A stretch of DNA of 64,000 nucleotides from Pseudomonas reinekei (GTDB taxonomy: Bacteria; Pseudomonadota; Gammaproteobacteria; Pseudomonadales; Pseudomonadaceae), in NCBI RefSeq assembly GCF_001945365.1, contig NZ_MSTQ01000002.1, forward strand, positions 427,273-491,272, read 5' to 3'. Under the pieces are notes generated by a model. The model saw nothing but the letters and a program-made list of their open reading frames with translations. It ran no database searches and had not been told where the DNA came from. Position 1 is the stretch's first letter. Each line of letters starts with the position of its first letter. Shown in pieces: positions 17,589-26,521 of the stretch. The translations under genes and the position numbers were made by a program.

Positions 17589-18628
17589 TTACCTGTGCGC
17601 GGCATCCGGTTGTGATCGAGGTTATTGTTGTCGTACCGCCGCGCGTCCTGCTGCTGGATGTGGCCGGACCTATCGAGGTACTGCGCAAGGCTAATCTTGA
17701 GCAGGATGCCGTGCACTATCGTGTGCGCTACGTTGGTACGATGCCTTCGGTGACAAGTTCTATCGGGTTGGGTATCAACGGCATTGAATCGTTGCCCGAC
17801 CCGTTGCCGAGTGGTGCTCTGGTGGTATTGCCCGGAACATCGGATCAGATACTCGACAGCGCCTCCTCTCTTCCCGGCAACGGATCTGTCGGTGTTGAAG
17901 AAGACGCGGCTTCGGCTATGCACGAAGCGACGATCGCAGCGTGGCTCAGACGGACAATCAAGCCCGGTATTCGCTTGGTATCGATTTGTTCTGGCGCCCT
18001 TGTAGCTGCCCGGGCCGGGTTTCTGGACGGCCACGACTGCACCACCCATCATGCCTGCATTGCAGAACTTTCCAGCGCCGCCCCGCTCGCCAGGGTCAAG
18101 GAAAATCGACTGTATGTGGAGGACGGCGAGCGACTGACGAGCGCCGGCATTACGGCCGGTATTGATCTGATGCTGCACATCGTGACTCAGCACACCGGTC
18201 ATGCCGTCGCGCTTGCAGTGGCCCGATACCTGGTGGTCTATCTGCGCCGCGCAGGCGCTGATCCGCAGCTATCGCCCTGGCTTGAAGGGCGTAGTCATAT
18301 TCATCCCACCATACACCGCGCACAGGATGCCGTGGTGGCAGAGCCAACGCGAGACTGGTCGGTCGAGACACTGGCGCACGTAACGGGTGCGAGCTCGCGC
18401 AATCTCTCACGGCTATTCAACCTACACACGGGCATGAGTGTTGCGGAGTACATCAATCGCATGCGCGTGGCACTGGCGCGAGAGTTGTTAATCGGCTCGC
18501 AGCTTGATATCGAAGCGGTCGCCGAGCGCGCTGGATTCGCATCGGCGCGCCAGTTACGGCGGGCGTGGGCTCGTTTTTATAAGGTGCCGCCAAGCCAGAT
18601 GCGCGAGGTTGGCACTCTCAGGGGCTAA
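17585..18628 (+). CDS. GlxA-type transcriptional regulator (DJ-1/PfpI domain plus AraC HTH)
   Basis: A 347-aa protein with an N-terminal DJ-1/PfpI-like domain (about 10-210; the CSGALVAARAG elbow carries a Cys) and a C-terminal AraC DNA-binding domain (about 250-345, with VAERAGFASARQLRRAWARF as the second HTH). It overlaps the hydrolase gene by ATGA, so it is probably a self-regulating partner of that enzyme. The sensor domain in this group may bind small amides or amines; the ligand is unknown. Confidence 0.85.
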   Translation: MITCARHPVVIEVIVVVPPRVLLLDVAGPIEVLRKANLEQDAVHYRVRYVGTMPSVTSSIGLGINGIESLPDPLPSGALVVLPGTSDQILDSASSLPGNGSVGVEEDAASAMHEATIAAWLRRTIKPGIRLVSICSGALVAARAGFLDGHDCTTHHACIAELSSAAPLARVKENRLYVEDGERLTSAGITAGIDLMLHIVTQHTGHAVALAVARYLVVYLRRAGADPQLSPWLEGRSHIHPTIHRAQDAVVAEPTRDWSVETLAHVTGASSRNLSRLFNLHTGMSVAEYINRMRVALARELLIGSQLDIEAVAERAGFASARQLRRAWARFYKVPPSQMREVGTLRG

Positions 18629-18717
18629 CATCGTCCTGGAAGATGTCGGCCCCCATACTCATCACTGTCCGTCGAACCGTACCCGTGATCAGGCAAGCCG
18701 CGCATGACAGGCAACTG

Positions 18718-19374
18718 TCACCTGCCCATCCACAGAGGTGCCTGCGCTGCCGTCCCGCGTTCGCGCTCAGGCGCCTTGTATCTGTAGGGTTGCTGTCTAG
18801 CCAGCTGAGCCTGGACTTCAGCGACGGCATTCAACACTTTCTGCGCCCAGTTCTCGTCATCCGGACGTACCACCACGACGCGAAAACCGTGATCACAGCC
18901 TTCAATATGCACGCCCTCTGAATCATCCACGTGCAAGTCGATATCGAATGCCGGTGGAAACTTCGACGGGGAGTTCGACAGCCCGTGCGCCGTCAGGGCA
19001 TGGCTATGCCGGACACTGTTGACCACACCGTCAACGTGGATGCCGTACAGTAATAGCCAACGCCTGATGTAGGACGGTGTCCGCCCGGACGACGTGTAGA
19101 CCCAGATACTGCATCCCTGACGGCGTAATTCTCGAGTCAGTGCGCGTGTTCCTGTGCGCAAAGGCTCGCCCAGCCAACGATGAACACAGGCCGGCAGCCT
19201 GCTTTGCTCGACGGCGCAGTGATGGAGCTGACAGGCCAGCGTGTCATCGATATCAAACGAGATACGTATGCGCTGACGCCTGAATGCGTGCATCGCAAGA
19301 GAATCCTTGATGGATTGCCACACTCGACTGCTGGAAACCCGGCACTTGTCGGGCATCGGATACCTGCTCATCAT
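18718..19374 (-). CDS. HAD-superfamily phosphatase-like protein coupled to a Fic-like gene
   Basis: A 218-aa HAD-fold protein. Motif I is FDIDDTLA with D41 as nucleophile and D43 as acid/base. Motif II is VYTSSGR (Thr/Ser), and motif IV is LHVDDSEG. The full catalytic set is therefore present. Its ATG overlaps the stop of the upstream Fic-like gene (ATGA), so the pair is co-translated. A second Met at residue 28 could be an alternative start, but the coupling supports the longer form. No named subfamily recognised; the substrate may be a protein, nucleotide or sugar phosphate. Confidence 0.65.
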   Translation of the reverse strand: MMSRYPMPDKCRVSSSRVWQSIKDSLAMHAFRRQRIRISFDIDDTLACQLHHCAVEQSRLPACVHRWLGEPLRTGTRALTRELRRQGCSIWVYTSSGRTPSYIRRWLLLYGIHVDGVVNSVRHSHALTAHGLSNSPSKFPPAFDIDLHVDDSEGVHIEGCDHGFRVVVVRPDDENWAQKVLNAVAEVQAQLARQQPYRYKAPERERGTAAQAPLWMGR

Positions 19375-20069
19375 TCGCCACCCAGATAGACGGGCACTGG
19401 TTTGTCGCTCACAAAAAATTCCTTTGGATCAGGCGCTTGTTCTTCCAGGAAGGCTGCATATTTTTTCTTGATCTTTGGCAATTCGTACAAAGCCTTGACG
19501 CCATGTTTGGCGGAGTTGCGTATGACCGATGAGGGGTTGAAGTAACCTTCGGCGTTATCCAGCGTCAGCACAAATGGAGGCAGCCCCGCACGCATGAGCA
19601 AATAACTGACGATGAGCGATCCGGTGCGGTGATTGCCTTCGATGAACAACTGCGGCTTGCTGAGTATTCGTACGTAGACACCGGCCGCACGCTTCCAGAT
19701 GGATTCGCTGCGATACGCACTGTACCAGTTGTACAAATCCTTGATTCCCCCTTCAACGTTGTTGAAGAAGTGTTCCTCGGTGGCAGTAAGGTGCTGAGCG
19801 TATTCCAGGCGGCGTGCCGGGTCGCGACCACAGAGAACGGTGGCATTGATCTCCAGCATTAGATTCAGTTGCTGAAGATCGAACAGGTCGACGCCACGAG
19901 CGACGTAGTCGTCAATCAGTGCATAGCCATCGAGCACATTACGCAGCACTTCGTCAGTCAAGGGATCACGCGGCTCGGTAAAGTGCCTGCTGAGCTCGGC
20001 AAAGCGACCTTGCACGTCACGCAGTGCACGTTCAATCGCTGGCAAGTCAAGACGACGCTTTGCAGACAT
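19371..20069 (-). CDS. Fic-like protein with altered active-site motif
   Basis: A 232-aa mostly helical protein. Its loop LFIEGNHRTG resembles the Fic signature HxFx(D/E)GNGR, but the catalytic His is Gln (Q140) and the second Gly is His; F142, E144, G145, N146 and R148 are kept. Fic enzymes transfer AMP or other phosphate-containing groups to proteins, and loss of His normally abolishes this. It may be a pseudoenzyme or use different chemistry. The ATG at 20069 has AGGA upstream; 15 further upstream codons are possible but less likely. It is followed by the overlapping HAD gene. The family call is moderate. Confidence 0.6.
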   Translation of the reverse strand: MSAKRRLDLPAIERALRDVQGRFAELSRHFTEPRDPLTDEVLRNVLDGYALIDDYVARGVDLFDLQQLNLMLEINATVLCGRDPARRLEYAQHLTATEEHFFNNVEGGIKDLYNWYSAYRSESIWKRAAGVYVRILSKPQLFIEGNHRTGSLIVSYLLMRAGLPPFVLTLDNAEGYFNPSSVIRNSAKHGVKALYELPKIKKKYAAFLEEQAPDPKEFFVSDKPVPVYLGGE

Positions 20070-20112
20070 TGATAATCCTGAGAGATGGCTGAGAGGAAAA
20101 TCGACCGGATGC

Positions 20113-20138
20113 ACGCAACTGTCGTTTGACAGTTGCGT
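20113..20138 (-). terminator. Hairpin after pstB
   Basis: Perfect 11-bp stem (ACGCAACTGTC and complement) with a 4-base loop, 24 bases beyond the pstB stop in the direction of transcription and before the Fic-like gene. No T-run is visible. It probably separates the pst operon from the Fic/HAD pair. Confidence 0.5.
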
Positions 20139-20162
20139 CGGCCTTGACCGGATGATTGCGGG

Positions 20163-20996
20163 TCAGCTGAATTTGCCGCTGATGTAATCGCTTGTCATTT
20201 GTTCGCGCGGGTTGTCGAATATCTGTGCAGTGGGGCCCATCTCAACCAGGTAGCCGGTACGCGTACCCTGGGAAATATCCACCGAGAAAAATGCCGTCGT
20301 GTCAGCGACACGGATCGCCTGCTGCATGTTGTGAGTCACCAGCGCGATGGTGTAATCCTTCTTCAACTCGACCATCAATTCTTCGACACGGCGAGTGGCA
20401 ATCGGGTCGAGTGCCGAGCACGGCTCATCCAGCAACAAAACTTCCGGCTCGGTCGCGATGGCGCGGGCGATACAGAGGCGTTGCTGCTGGCCACCGGAAA
20501 GGGACAAGCCGCTGACTTTGAGCTTGTCCTTGACCTCGTCCCACAGCGCCGCGCCTTGCAGGGCGTGCTTCACGCGGTCACCCAGATCGCCCTGGTAGCG
20601 ATTGAGGCGCAGGCCAAAAGCGACGTTATCGAAAATGCTCATCGAAAACGGGTTGGGTTGCTGAAACACCATCCCGATATAGCGGCGCACGACCACTGGA
20701 TCCACGCCCTTGCCATAGACGTCTTGCCCGAGGAAATGCACATGGCCCTCGAAGCGAAAGCCTTTTACCAGATCATTCATCCGGTTGAGGCTGCGCAGCA
20801 CCGTACTCTTACCGCAGCCAGACGGACCGATGAACCCGGTGATCTTGTTTTTTTCGATCGGCACATGGCTGTCACGCACGGCCATGAAGTTGCCGTAGAA
20901 AATCTTGTCCAGCTTGCAGTCCATGACCACAGGGGCCTGGGCCTCGAACGGGGCGACTTTTTGCGCAGATAATACGTTCACACTGTTTGCTCCCAT
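20163..20996 (-). CDS. pstB: Phosphate ABC transporter ATP-binding protein PstB
   Basis: A 277-aa ATPase with Walker [10 protein letters not shown], signature LSGGQQQR, Walker [13 protein letters not shown] and the switch His in ALVTHNM. These match PstB rather than other ABC ATPases. It energises PstCA for high-affinity phosphate uptake. The ATG at 20996 lies 2 bp after the pstA stop. In most pseudomonads phoU follows pstB; here an unrelated Fic-like gene follows instead. Confidence 0.95.
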   Translation of the reverse strand: MGANSVNVLSAQKVAPFEAQAPVVMDCKLDKIFYGNFMAVRDSHVPIEKNKITGFIGPSGCGKSTVLRSLNRMNDLVKGFRFEGHVHFLGQDVYGKGVDPVVVRRYIGMVFQQPNPFSMSIFDNVAFGLRLNRYQGDLGDRVKHALQGAALWDEVKDKLKVSGLSLSGGQQQRLCIARAIATEPEVLLLDEPCSALDPIATRRVEELMVELKKDYTIALVTHNMQQAIRVADTTAFFSVDISQGTRTGYLVEMGPTAQIFDNPREQMTSDYISGKFS

Positions 20997-20998
20997 TC

Positions 20999-21895
20999 TT
21001 AAAACTTTGGCTTGCCGAAAATTCGGCTGACGATATTCACGAACAGCACGATCATCACCAATACCAGCGAGGCCGCCCAAGCGAGCTCAAGCTGATTGTC
21101 GAACGGCATGCCGGAGAAGTTGTAAATCAGTACGGCCAGCGATGCAGTCGGATTCATCACCGCCAGACTGCCGTCGTGGTAGATCCAGTAGTTGCTGAAC
21201 AACGCGGTAAACAACAGCGGCGCGGTTTCGCCGGCTGCGCGCGCAACCGCGAGCATTACGCCGGTCAGGATCGCCGGCAGGCCGGTAGGCAAGATGATCT
21301 TCCAGATCACCTGCGAGCGGGTGCAGCCCATACCGTAGGCGGCATCCTTCATGATCTTGGGCACCATGCGCATCGACTCTTCAGCCGTGAGCACGACGAT
21401 AGGCAGCATCAGTACTGCCAATGCCACGCCGCCCGCCGGAGCCGAGTAAGTACCGGTGGTCATCACCACCAGGGCGTAGGCGAATACACCGGCCAAAATC
21501 GAAGGCAGCCCCGTGAGCATCTTGGCGGCAAAGCGTGCAGCATTGGCCAGCTTGCTGTCCGGCCCCAGTTCCGCCAGAAAGATGGCCGCCATGATGCCGA
21601 CCGGCACCGCGATCGCCGCCGCGATACCGACCATGACGAAGGTGCCCGCCATCGCGTTGCCGAAGCCGCCGCCCATCTCGAAACCGGTCGGCGGTAGCTC
21701 GGTGAACACTTCCAGGCTGAGGCGAGCACCGCCACGGGTGATCAGCATATAAAGCACGGAAATCAGCGGCACGCTCGCCACCAGAGCGCCCGCCCAGACC
21801 AGTGTGGTCAACACCAGGCTGCGCAGGGCGCGGCCTTCGAACTTGCGTTGCAGGCTTGGAAAAGCAGCTGTAGAGGACGTGATGTCAGTCATCAT
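20999..21895 (-). CDS. pstA: Phosphate ABC transporter permease PstA
   Basis: A 298-aa inner-membrane permease with about six helices. It has the PstA-type EAA loop region ([22 protein letters not shown]) and conserved ends. It pairs with PstC to form the phosphate channel. Its start overlaps the pstC stop by 4 bases (ATGA type), showing co-translation. Confidence 0.95.
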   Translation of the reverse strand: MMTDITSSTAAFPSLQRKFEGRALRSLVLTTLVWAGALVASVPLISVLYMLITRGGARLSLEVFTELPPTGFEMGGGFGNAMAGTFVMVGIAAAIAVPVGIMAAIFLAELGPDSKLANAARFAAKMLTGLPSILAGVFAYALVVMTTGTYSAPAGGVALAVLMLPIVVLTAEESMRMVPKIMKDAAYGMGCTRSQVIWKIILPTGLPAILTGVMLAVARAAGETAPLLFTALFSNYWIYHDGSLAVMNPTASLAVLIYNFSGMPFDNQLELAWAASLVLVMIVLFVNIVSRIFGKPKF

Positions 21896-22857
21896 TTAGT
21901 ACCACGCTGGGCATAGACCATGATCATGGAACCGATGACGTTCACCAGCAGCGTGATAAACATCAGTACCAGTGCGGCGTACATCAACACTTCGATCTCG
22001 TTCGGGCCGGCTTCGGGGAAGTTCAGCGCCAACAAGGCCGCCAGCGTATTGGCCGGGGCAAACAGAGAAAGCGAGATATTGTTCGCGTTGCCCACCAGCA
22101 TGGCCAGCGCCATGGTTTCACCCAGCGCGCGGCCCAGGCCGAGGACCAGGGAACCGAAAATGCCGGTGGCTGCGGATGGCACCATCACCTTGAGAATCGC
22201 TTCCCAATGGGTGGTCCCCATGCCATAGGCCGCCTGTTTGGTTTTCATCGGAACAGCCGTGAGGGCATCCTGCGAAACGGCAGCGATGGTCGGCAGAATC
22301 ATGATGGCCAGTACCAGCGCGGCAGGTAACAGTCCCGGTCCGCTCAAGGTCGTACCGAAAAAAGGTATCCAGCCAAGTTCGCTGTTAAGCCATTCCGTGA
22401 GGGGCCGAATGGCCGGGATCACCACGTAGATGCCCCACAGACCATAAACGACGCTGGGAATGGCCGCGAGCAATTCGACGATGGTGCGAAAAATGGCCGC
22501 CAGTTGCGCGGGAAGGAAGTCCTGGGTCAGGAAAATCGCCATGCTGACACCGAAAACACCGGCTATCAATAGAGCGATGAAGGCGCTGTAGAGCGTTCCC
22601 CAAATGGCCGGCAGAATGCCGTACTTGCCCTGGTTCACGTCCCATACCGTTCCAAAAAGAACGTCGAGTCCGTGTTTCTCCATGCCTGGAAGTGCCTTGC
22701 GTCCTACCTCGAACACCAAGGCAAAGACCAGCGCCAGGATAAGAACCACACCGATGCGCGCGAGCGCGCGGAAGGTTCGGTCAACCAGAAAATCCTTGGT
22801 AGACGGTGGACGGCAAGCAGAATCCGGGTTAACCGGTACGACAAATGGCTGGATCAT
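21892..22857 (-). CDS. pstC: Phosphate ABC transporter permease PstC
   Basis: A 321-aa permease with about six helices. The PstC-like segment AIPSVVYGLWGIYVV (about residue 130) and the EAA loop KQAAYGMGTTHWEAILKV are visible. It has a short N-terminal cytoplasmic tail before helix 1. It is the second gene of pstSCAB, 73 bp after pstS. Confidence 0.95.
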   Translation of the reverse strand: MIQPFVVPVNPDSACRPPSTKDFLVDRTFRALARIGVVLILALVFALVFEVGRKALPGMEKHGLDVLFGTVWDVNQGKYGILPAIWGTLYSAFIALLIAGVFGVSMAIFLTQDFLPAQLAAIFRTIVELLAAIPSVVYGLWGIYVVIPAIRPLTEWLNSELGWIPFFGTTLSGPGLLPAALVLAIMILPTIAAVSQDALTAVPMKTKQAAYGMGTTHWEAILKVMVPSAATGIFGSLVLGLGRALGETMALAMLVGNANNISLSLFAPANTLAALLALNFPEAGPNEIEVLMYAALVLMFITLLVNVIGSMIMVYAQRGTK

Positions 22858-22930
22858 GGGCTATTCCGGAGCGTAGGGGAAAGCTCCTCGGCGAGGCTGA
22901 AAGCTCACGCCGAGAGAGACTTCGCGAGCG

Positions 22931-23962
22931 TCACTGGATGTTGGCGGAAGCTTTGCGAACCTGATCGACCACCGATGGCGGCAGAGGGATGTACCCCATC
23001 GAATCGGCAATTTTCTGACCTTCAGTCAGGCTGTATTCGACCATCTCACGCATGGCTTTGGCCTTGGCCGGGTTCTCGTTCTGCTTGCGGAAGATCATCC
23101 AGGTGTAGGAAGTGATCGGGTAAGACTTGGCACCGTCCGGATCAGGCAGCCAGGCCACCAGGTTTTCAGGCATCTTCACAGCCGCCAGCGCCTCTGCACC
23201 ACTTTCCGCGTTCGGCACAACGTAATTGCCGGCCTTGTTCTGCAACTGGGCGAAGTCAACCTTGGCCAGTTTGGCGAAGCCGTATTCGATGTAGCCAATC
23301 GCGCCCGGGGTCTGACGCACAGTGGCCGTCACACCATCGTTCTTGGGCGACTTGATGAATTTGTCGCTGGCTGGCCAGTTGACGGTGTTGCCTTCACCCA
23401 AGTCTTTCTGGAACGTCGGGTTGATCGTCGCCAGGTGCTTGGTGAATACGGCGGTGGTACCGCTGGAGTCAGCACGTACGACCACGGTGATCGGCATGTC
23501 GGTCAGTTTCAGGTCCGGGTTGGCGGCGGCGATCTGTGGATCGTTCCAGCGGGTGATCTTGCCCAGAAAGATGTTGGAGTAAACGTCGCGTGGCAGCTTC
23601 AGGCCCTTGGGATTGCCCGGCAGGTTGTAGGCGAGCACGATTTCACCCGCTGTCATCGGCAGCAACTGCGCGCCTTCGGCGACCTTGGCAATGTCTTCGT
23701 CCTTCATTGCCGAGTCACTGGCCGCAAAGTCGACGGTTTTGTTCAAGAAGTCCTGTACACCCGCACCGCTGCCCTTGGATTGGTAATCCACGGTCACGCC
23801 AGCGGTTTTCTTGCTGAAATCCTTGAACCAGGTCAGGTAAATCGGAGCCGGAAAACTGGCGCCGGAACCTGTCAGGCGAACGCTTTCCGCAGCGAACGAC
23901 ACCGAGCTGGCACAAAGAGAAACCGTGATGGCTAGCGCAGCAGACTTCATGAAACTTTTCAT
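22931..23962 (-). CDS. pstS: Periplasmic phosphate-binding protein PstS
   Basis: A 343-aa protein with a Sec signal peptide (cleavage after FAA, about residue 25). The mature protein starts with the phosphate-binding LTGSGASFPAPIY loop and has the SKGSGAG and RADSSGTTAVFTKHL segments that bind phosphate. First gene of the pst operon. AAGGA lies nine bases before the ATG. A candidate Pho box lies about 50 bp upstream, so induction by PhoB in low phosphate is expected. Confidence 0.95.
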   Translation of the reverse strand: MKSFMKSAALAITVSLCASSVSFAAESVRLTGSGASFPAPIYLTWFKDFSKKTAGVTVDYQSKGSGAGVQDFLNKTVDFAASDSAMKDEDIAKVAEGAQLLPMTAGEIVLAYNLPGNPKGLKLPRDVYSNIFLGKITRWNDPQIAAANPDLKLTDMPITVVVRADSSGTTAVFTKHLATINPTFQKDLGEGNTVNWPASDKFIKSPKNDGVTATVRQTPGAIGYIEYGFAKLAKVDFAQLQNKAGNYVVPNAESGAEALAAVKMPENLVAWLPDPDGAKSYPITSYTWMIFRKQNENPAKAKAMREMVEYSLTEGQKIADSMGYIPLPPSVVDQVRKASANIQ

Positions 23963-24010
23963 CGAAAAATATCCTTGTGATTACGGGCTCCCGAACTCTG
24001 CAACATATTT

Positions 24011-24028
24011 GTGACGATTTTATGAACG
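24011..24028 (-). promoter_or_regulatory. Candidate Pho box upstream of pstS
   Basis: Read toward pstS the site is CGTTCAT-AAAA-TCGTCAC. The two half-sites resemble the PhoB repeat CTGTCAT in register (11-base period, A-rich spacer), each with about two mismatches. It sits about 50 bp before the pstS start, as expected for a PhoB-activated promoter. Confidence 0.55.
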
Positions 24029-24113
24029 TCGATTGGCAAAGGGCCATGTGGCCCACGTCCATTCGTAACAAGTTACAACTACTACTTGAGGCCTTGTCGT
24101 CGTAAGCCCTCGC

Positions 24114-25973
24114 TCAAGCCTGATCCACCGCCTCGACCACGCCCTTGTCCTCACCCAGGAACCCACCACTCTGATGCTGCCACAGCCGCGCATAGACGCC
24201 GTTTCTGGCAAGCAATTCGGTGTGGGTGCCCTGCTCGATGATGCGGCCATCATCCATGACGATCAGCCGGTCCATGGCCGCAATCGTGGACAACCGATGG
24301 GCGATGGCGATCACGGTCTTGCCCTGCATCATTTCATCGAGGCTTTCCTGAATGGCCACCTCGACTTCCGAGTCCAGCGCACTGGTGGCCTCGTCAAGCA
24401 GCAGGATCGGCGCATTCTTGAGCATCACCCGGGCAATCGCCACGCGTTGGCGCTGGCCGCCCGACAACTTGATGCCCCGCTCGCCCACCAAGGTGTCGTA
24501 GCCGGTGTGACCTTGCCGGTCGCTCAATTGGCTGATGAACTCATCGGCCTGGGCATTGGCCGCGGCGTTGCGGATTTGCGCGTCGGTCGCATCCGGACGG
24601 CCGTAGGCGATGTTGTCGCGAATGGAACGATGCAGCAGCGAGGTATCCTGCGTGACCATGCCGATGGCGCTGCGCAGGCTGTCTTGCGTCACGTGTGCGA
24701 TGTTTTGCCCGTCGATGCGGATCTCCCCGCTGTCGACGTCATAGAAGCGCAGCAGCAAGTTGATCAGTGTGGATTTGCCGGCGCCGGAGCGGCCAACCAG
24801 GCCGATTTTTTCGCCCGGGCGGATGTTCAGACTCAGGCCATCGAGCACCTGGCGTTCGCCGTTGTAGTTGAAGCTCACCTTGTCGAAGGTGACCGCGCCG
24901 CCGGAGGTCACCAGCATGCCGGCGTCAGGCGCGTCCTGCACCTTGGTACCGAGGGTCAGCGTCGCCATGCCGTCCTGCAGGGTGCCGATGCTCTCGAACA
25001 GCGAGGTCATTTGCCACATGATCCAGTTCGACATGCCGTTGATACGCAAAGCCATGGCGATGATTGCCGCCACGGCACCTGCGCCGACCTCACCCTGGTG
25101 CCATAGCCACAGCGCATAACCACCGGCCCCCATGATCAACGCTACCACCAACGCCTGGTTGACGATCTCGAACAGGCTGACCAGGCGCATCTGTCGGAAG
25201 CCGGTCAGCTTGAAGTCCTCCATCGCTGCACGCGCGAAATGCGCTTCACGATTGGAGTGGGAGAACAGTTTCACTGTCGTGATGTTGGTGTAGGCGTCCG
25301 AGATACGCCCGGTCATCATCGACCGCGCATTGGCCTGCTCCTGCCCGACTTTCCCCAGGCGGGGCACGAAGTACAGCATGGCCAGCGCGAACAACACGAC
25401 CCAGGCAACGAACGGCAACATCAGTTTCAGCGCAAAGCCGCCGGCCAGGGCGATGATCGCAATGAAGTACACCCCGATCCCGGGCACGATCTCGATCAGG
25501 GTGAACAGCACGTCGCGCACCGCCAGCGCCGTCTGCATGACCTTGGTGGTGACCCGGCCGGAAAACTCATCGGAAAAGAACGACAGGCTTTGCCGCAGCA
25601 TCAGACGATGGAAATCCCAGCGCAACCGCAGCGGCAAGTTAATCGCCAATATCTGGTGCTGCACCATCGTGCGCAACGCCACCAGCCCGACACTGGTCAC
25701 CATGACGATGCCCATGCCCCATAACACGCGACTTTCCTGGGCCGCCGCCTCCCCGCCCGCCTGCCAGGTCGAGAGTAAGTCCACGACCTGGCCGAGGAAA
25801 GAAAACAGCCAGGCTTCGTAAATCGACACCGCGGCGCTGAGCAGCGCAAGCGCAAGGACGTAACCGCGGGCGCCCCGTGTACAGGCCCACAGGAAGCGGG
25901 CCAGACCGTCGGGTGGCGGTGGTACCTCGTCAGGAGGAAACGGGTCTAGCCTTCGTTCAAACACACGAAGCAT
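24114..25973 (-). CDS. ABC exporter (fused permease-ATPase, MsbA/multidrug type)
   Basis: A 619-aa half-transporter. An N-terminal six-helix ABC transmembrane domain (about 35-330) is followed by an ATPase with Walker A GRSGAGKST, signature LSGGQRQR, Walker B ILLLDEATSALD and switch His in AIAHRLS. It would form a homodimer exporting a lipid or drug; the substrate is unknown. The ATG at 25973 has GGAG six bases upstream and is preferred to one 21 bases earlier. It is transcribed in the same direction as pst but with its own 5' region. Confidence 0.9.
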   Translation of the reverse strand: MLRVFERRLDPFPPDEVPPPPDGLARFLWACTRGARGYVLALALLSAAVSIYEAWLFSFLGQVVDLLSTWQAGGEAAAQESRVLWGMGIVMVTSVGLVALRTMVQHQILAINLPLRLRWDFHRLMLRQSLSFFSDEFSGRVTTKVMQTALAVRDVLFTLIEIVPGIGVYFIAIIALAGGFALKLMLPFVAWVVLFALAMLYFVPRLGKVGQEQANARSMMTGRISDAYTNITTVKLFSHSNREAHFARAAMEDFKLTGFRQMRLVSLFEIVNQALVVALIMGAGGYALWLWHQGEVGAGAVAAIIAMALRINGMSNWIMWQMTSLFESIGTLQDGMATLTLGTKVQDAPDAGMLVTSGGAVTFDKVSFNYNGERQVLDGLSLNIRPGEKIGLVGRSGAGKSTLINLLLRFYDVDSGEIRIDGQNIAHVTQDSLRSAIGMVTQDTSLLHRSIRDNIAYGRPDATDAQIRNAAANAQADEFISQLSDRQGHTGYDTLVGERGIKLSGGQRQRVAIARVMLKNAPILLLDEATSALDSEVEVAIQESLDEMMQGKTVIAIAHRLSTIAAMDRLIVMDDGRIIEQGTHTELLARNGVYARLWQHQSGGFLGEDKGVVEAVDQA

Positions 25974-26128
25974 GAAGTTCTCCAAATCGATCAAAGTGAG
26001 GGGATTCTGCCATTGATCGGTTGCTTTGAGGGTTTTGCGGGGTTGAAGTGTGGCGCTGTTGGCCGATTGTCATGAGGATCGAGTGGCCGGGTTCAACGCT
26101 CAATGAGGTTCTGATTTTTCGTATTGAC

Positions 26129-26148
26129 ATATCGGTAAATCTCGATAT
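26129..26148. promoter_or_regulatory. Operator-like imperfect palindrome overlapping the arsR-like promoter
   Basis: ATATCG-N6-CTCGATAT, 10 bases before the ATG at 26158 and beginning at the last base of a TTGACA -35-like element (26124-26129). It matches 17 of 20 positions of the perfect palindrome before the next gene (26475-26494). An autoregulatory ArsR site is inferred. Confidence 0.65.
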
Positions 26149-26157
26149 CCTCAGCTC

Positions 26158-26460
26158 ATGGACTTACTCGAAATCTTCAAAGCCCTCTCAAACCCTACGC
26201 GACTTGAAATCTTGCAAGGGTTGAAGGATCCCGCAAAGAACTTCCCTCCTCAGGATGAGGGTGACGTTCTCGTGGTGGGCGTCTGCGTCAGCAGTATTCA
26301 GCAAGGTATCGGGCTGTCGCAGTCGACGGTGTCTGGCTACCTTGCAACCCTGCAGCGGGTGGGCCTGGTCGAAGTCAGGCGCATCGGTCAGTGGACCTAT
26401 TACAAGCGAAACGAAGCAACCATCCGTGTTCTTGCTGAGCTCATAGGGAAAGAGCTGTAA
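26158..26460 (+). CDS. ArsR-family transcriptional repressor
   Basis: A 100-aa winged-helix regulator. It begins IFKALSNPTRLEILQGL, typical of ArsR proteins, and the recognition helix is IGLSQSTVSGYLATLQRVGLVEVRR (about 53-77). There is no CxC metal motif; the single Cys (VGVCVSS) might sense oxidants or electrophiles. No good Shine-Dalgarno precedes the ATG at 26158, so it may be leaderless or weakly translated. It probably represses itself and the downstream oxidoreductase through the paired palindromes. Confidence 0.85.
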   Translation: MDLLEIFKALSNPTRLEILQGLKDPAKNFPPQDEGDVLVVGVCVSSIQQGIGLSQSTVSGYLATLQRVGLVEVRRIGQWTYYKRNEATIRVLAELIGKEL

Positions 26461-26473
26461 TTTTTTACCGCAT

Positions 26474-26495
26474 GATATCGAGATATCTCGATATC
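26474..26495. promoter_or_regulatory. Perfect 22-bp palindrome before the quinone-oxidoreductase gene
   Basis: The palindrome is built on CGAGATATCTCG flanked by GATAT/ATATC. It lies 26 bases before the ATG at 26522, with a further half-site (ATCGATAT) near 26503-26510. It shares arms with the site at 26129-26148, so both are probably bound by the intervening ArsR-like repressor. Confidence 0.7.
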
Positions 26496-26521
26496 CCTTT
26501 TTATCGATATGAGGTTTCACA

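Noticed and set aside
18718..20069. Fic/HAD pair as a classical Fic-antitoxin (Phd/Doc or VbhTA) module
   Set aside because: The partner is a HAD enzyme, not a small antitoxin; the inhibitory S/TxxxE(G/N) helix was not found, and the catalytic His is missing.
20199..20972. 257-codon open frame opposite pstB
   Set aside because: Its protein has no recognisable domain and it is fully covered by pstB, whose motifs are clear; a GC-bias shadow.
24174..25106. 310-codon open frame opposite the ABC exporter
   Set aside because: No family pattern and no ribosome site; it mirrors the ATPase domain.
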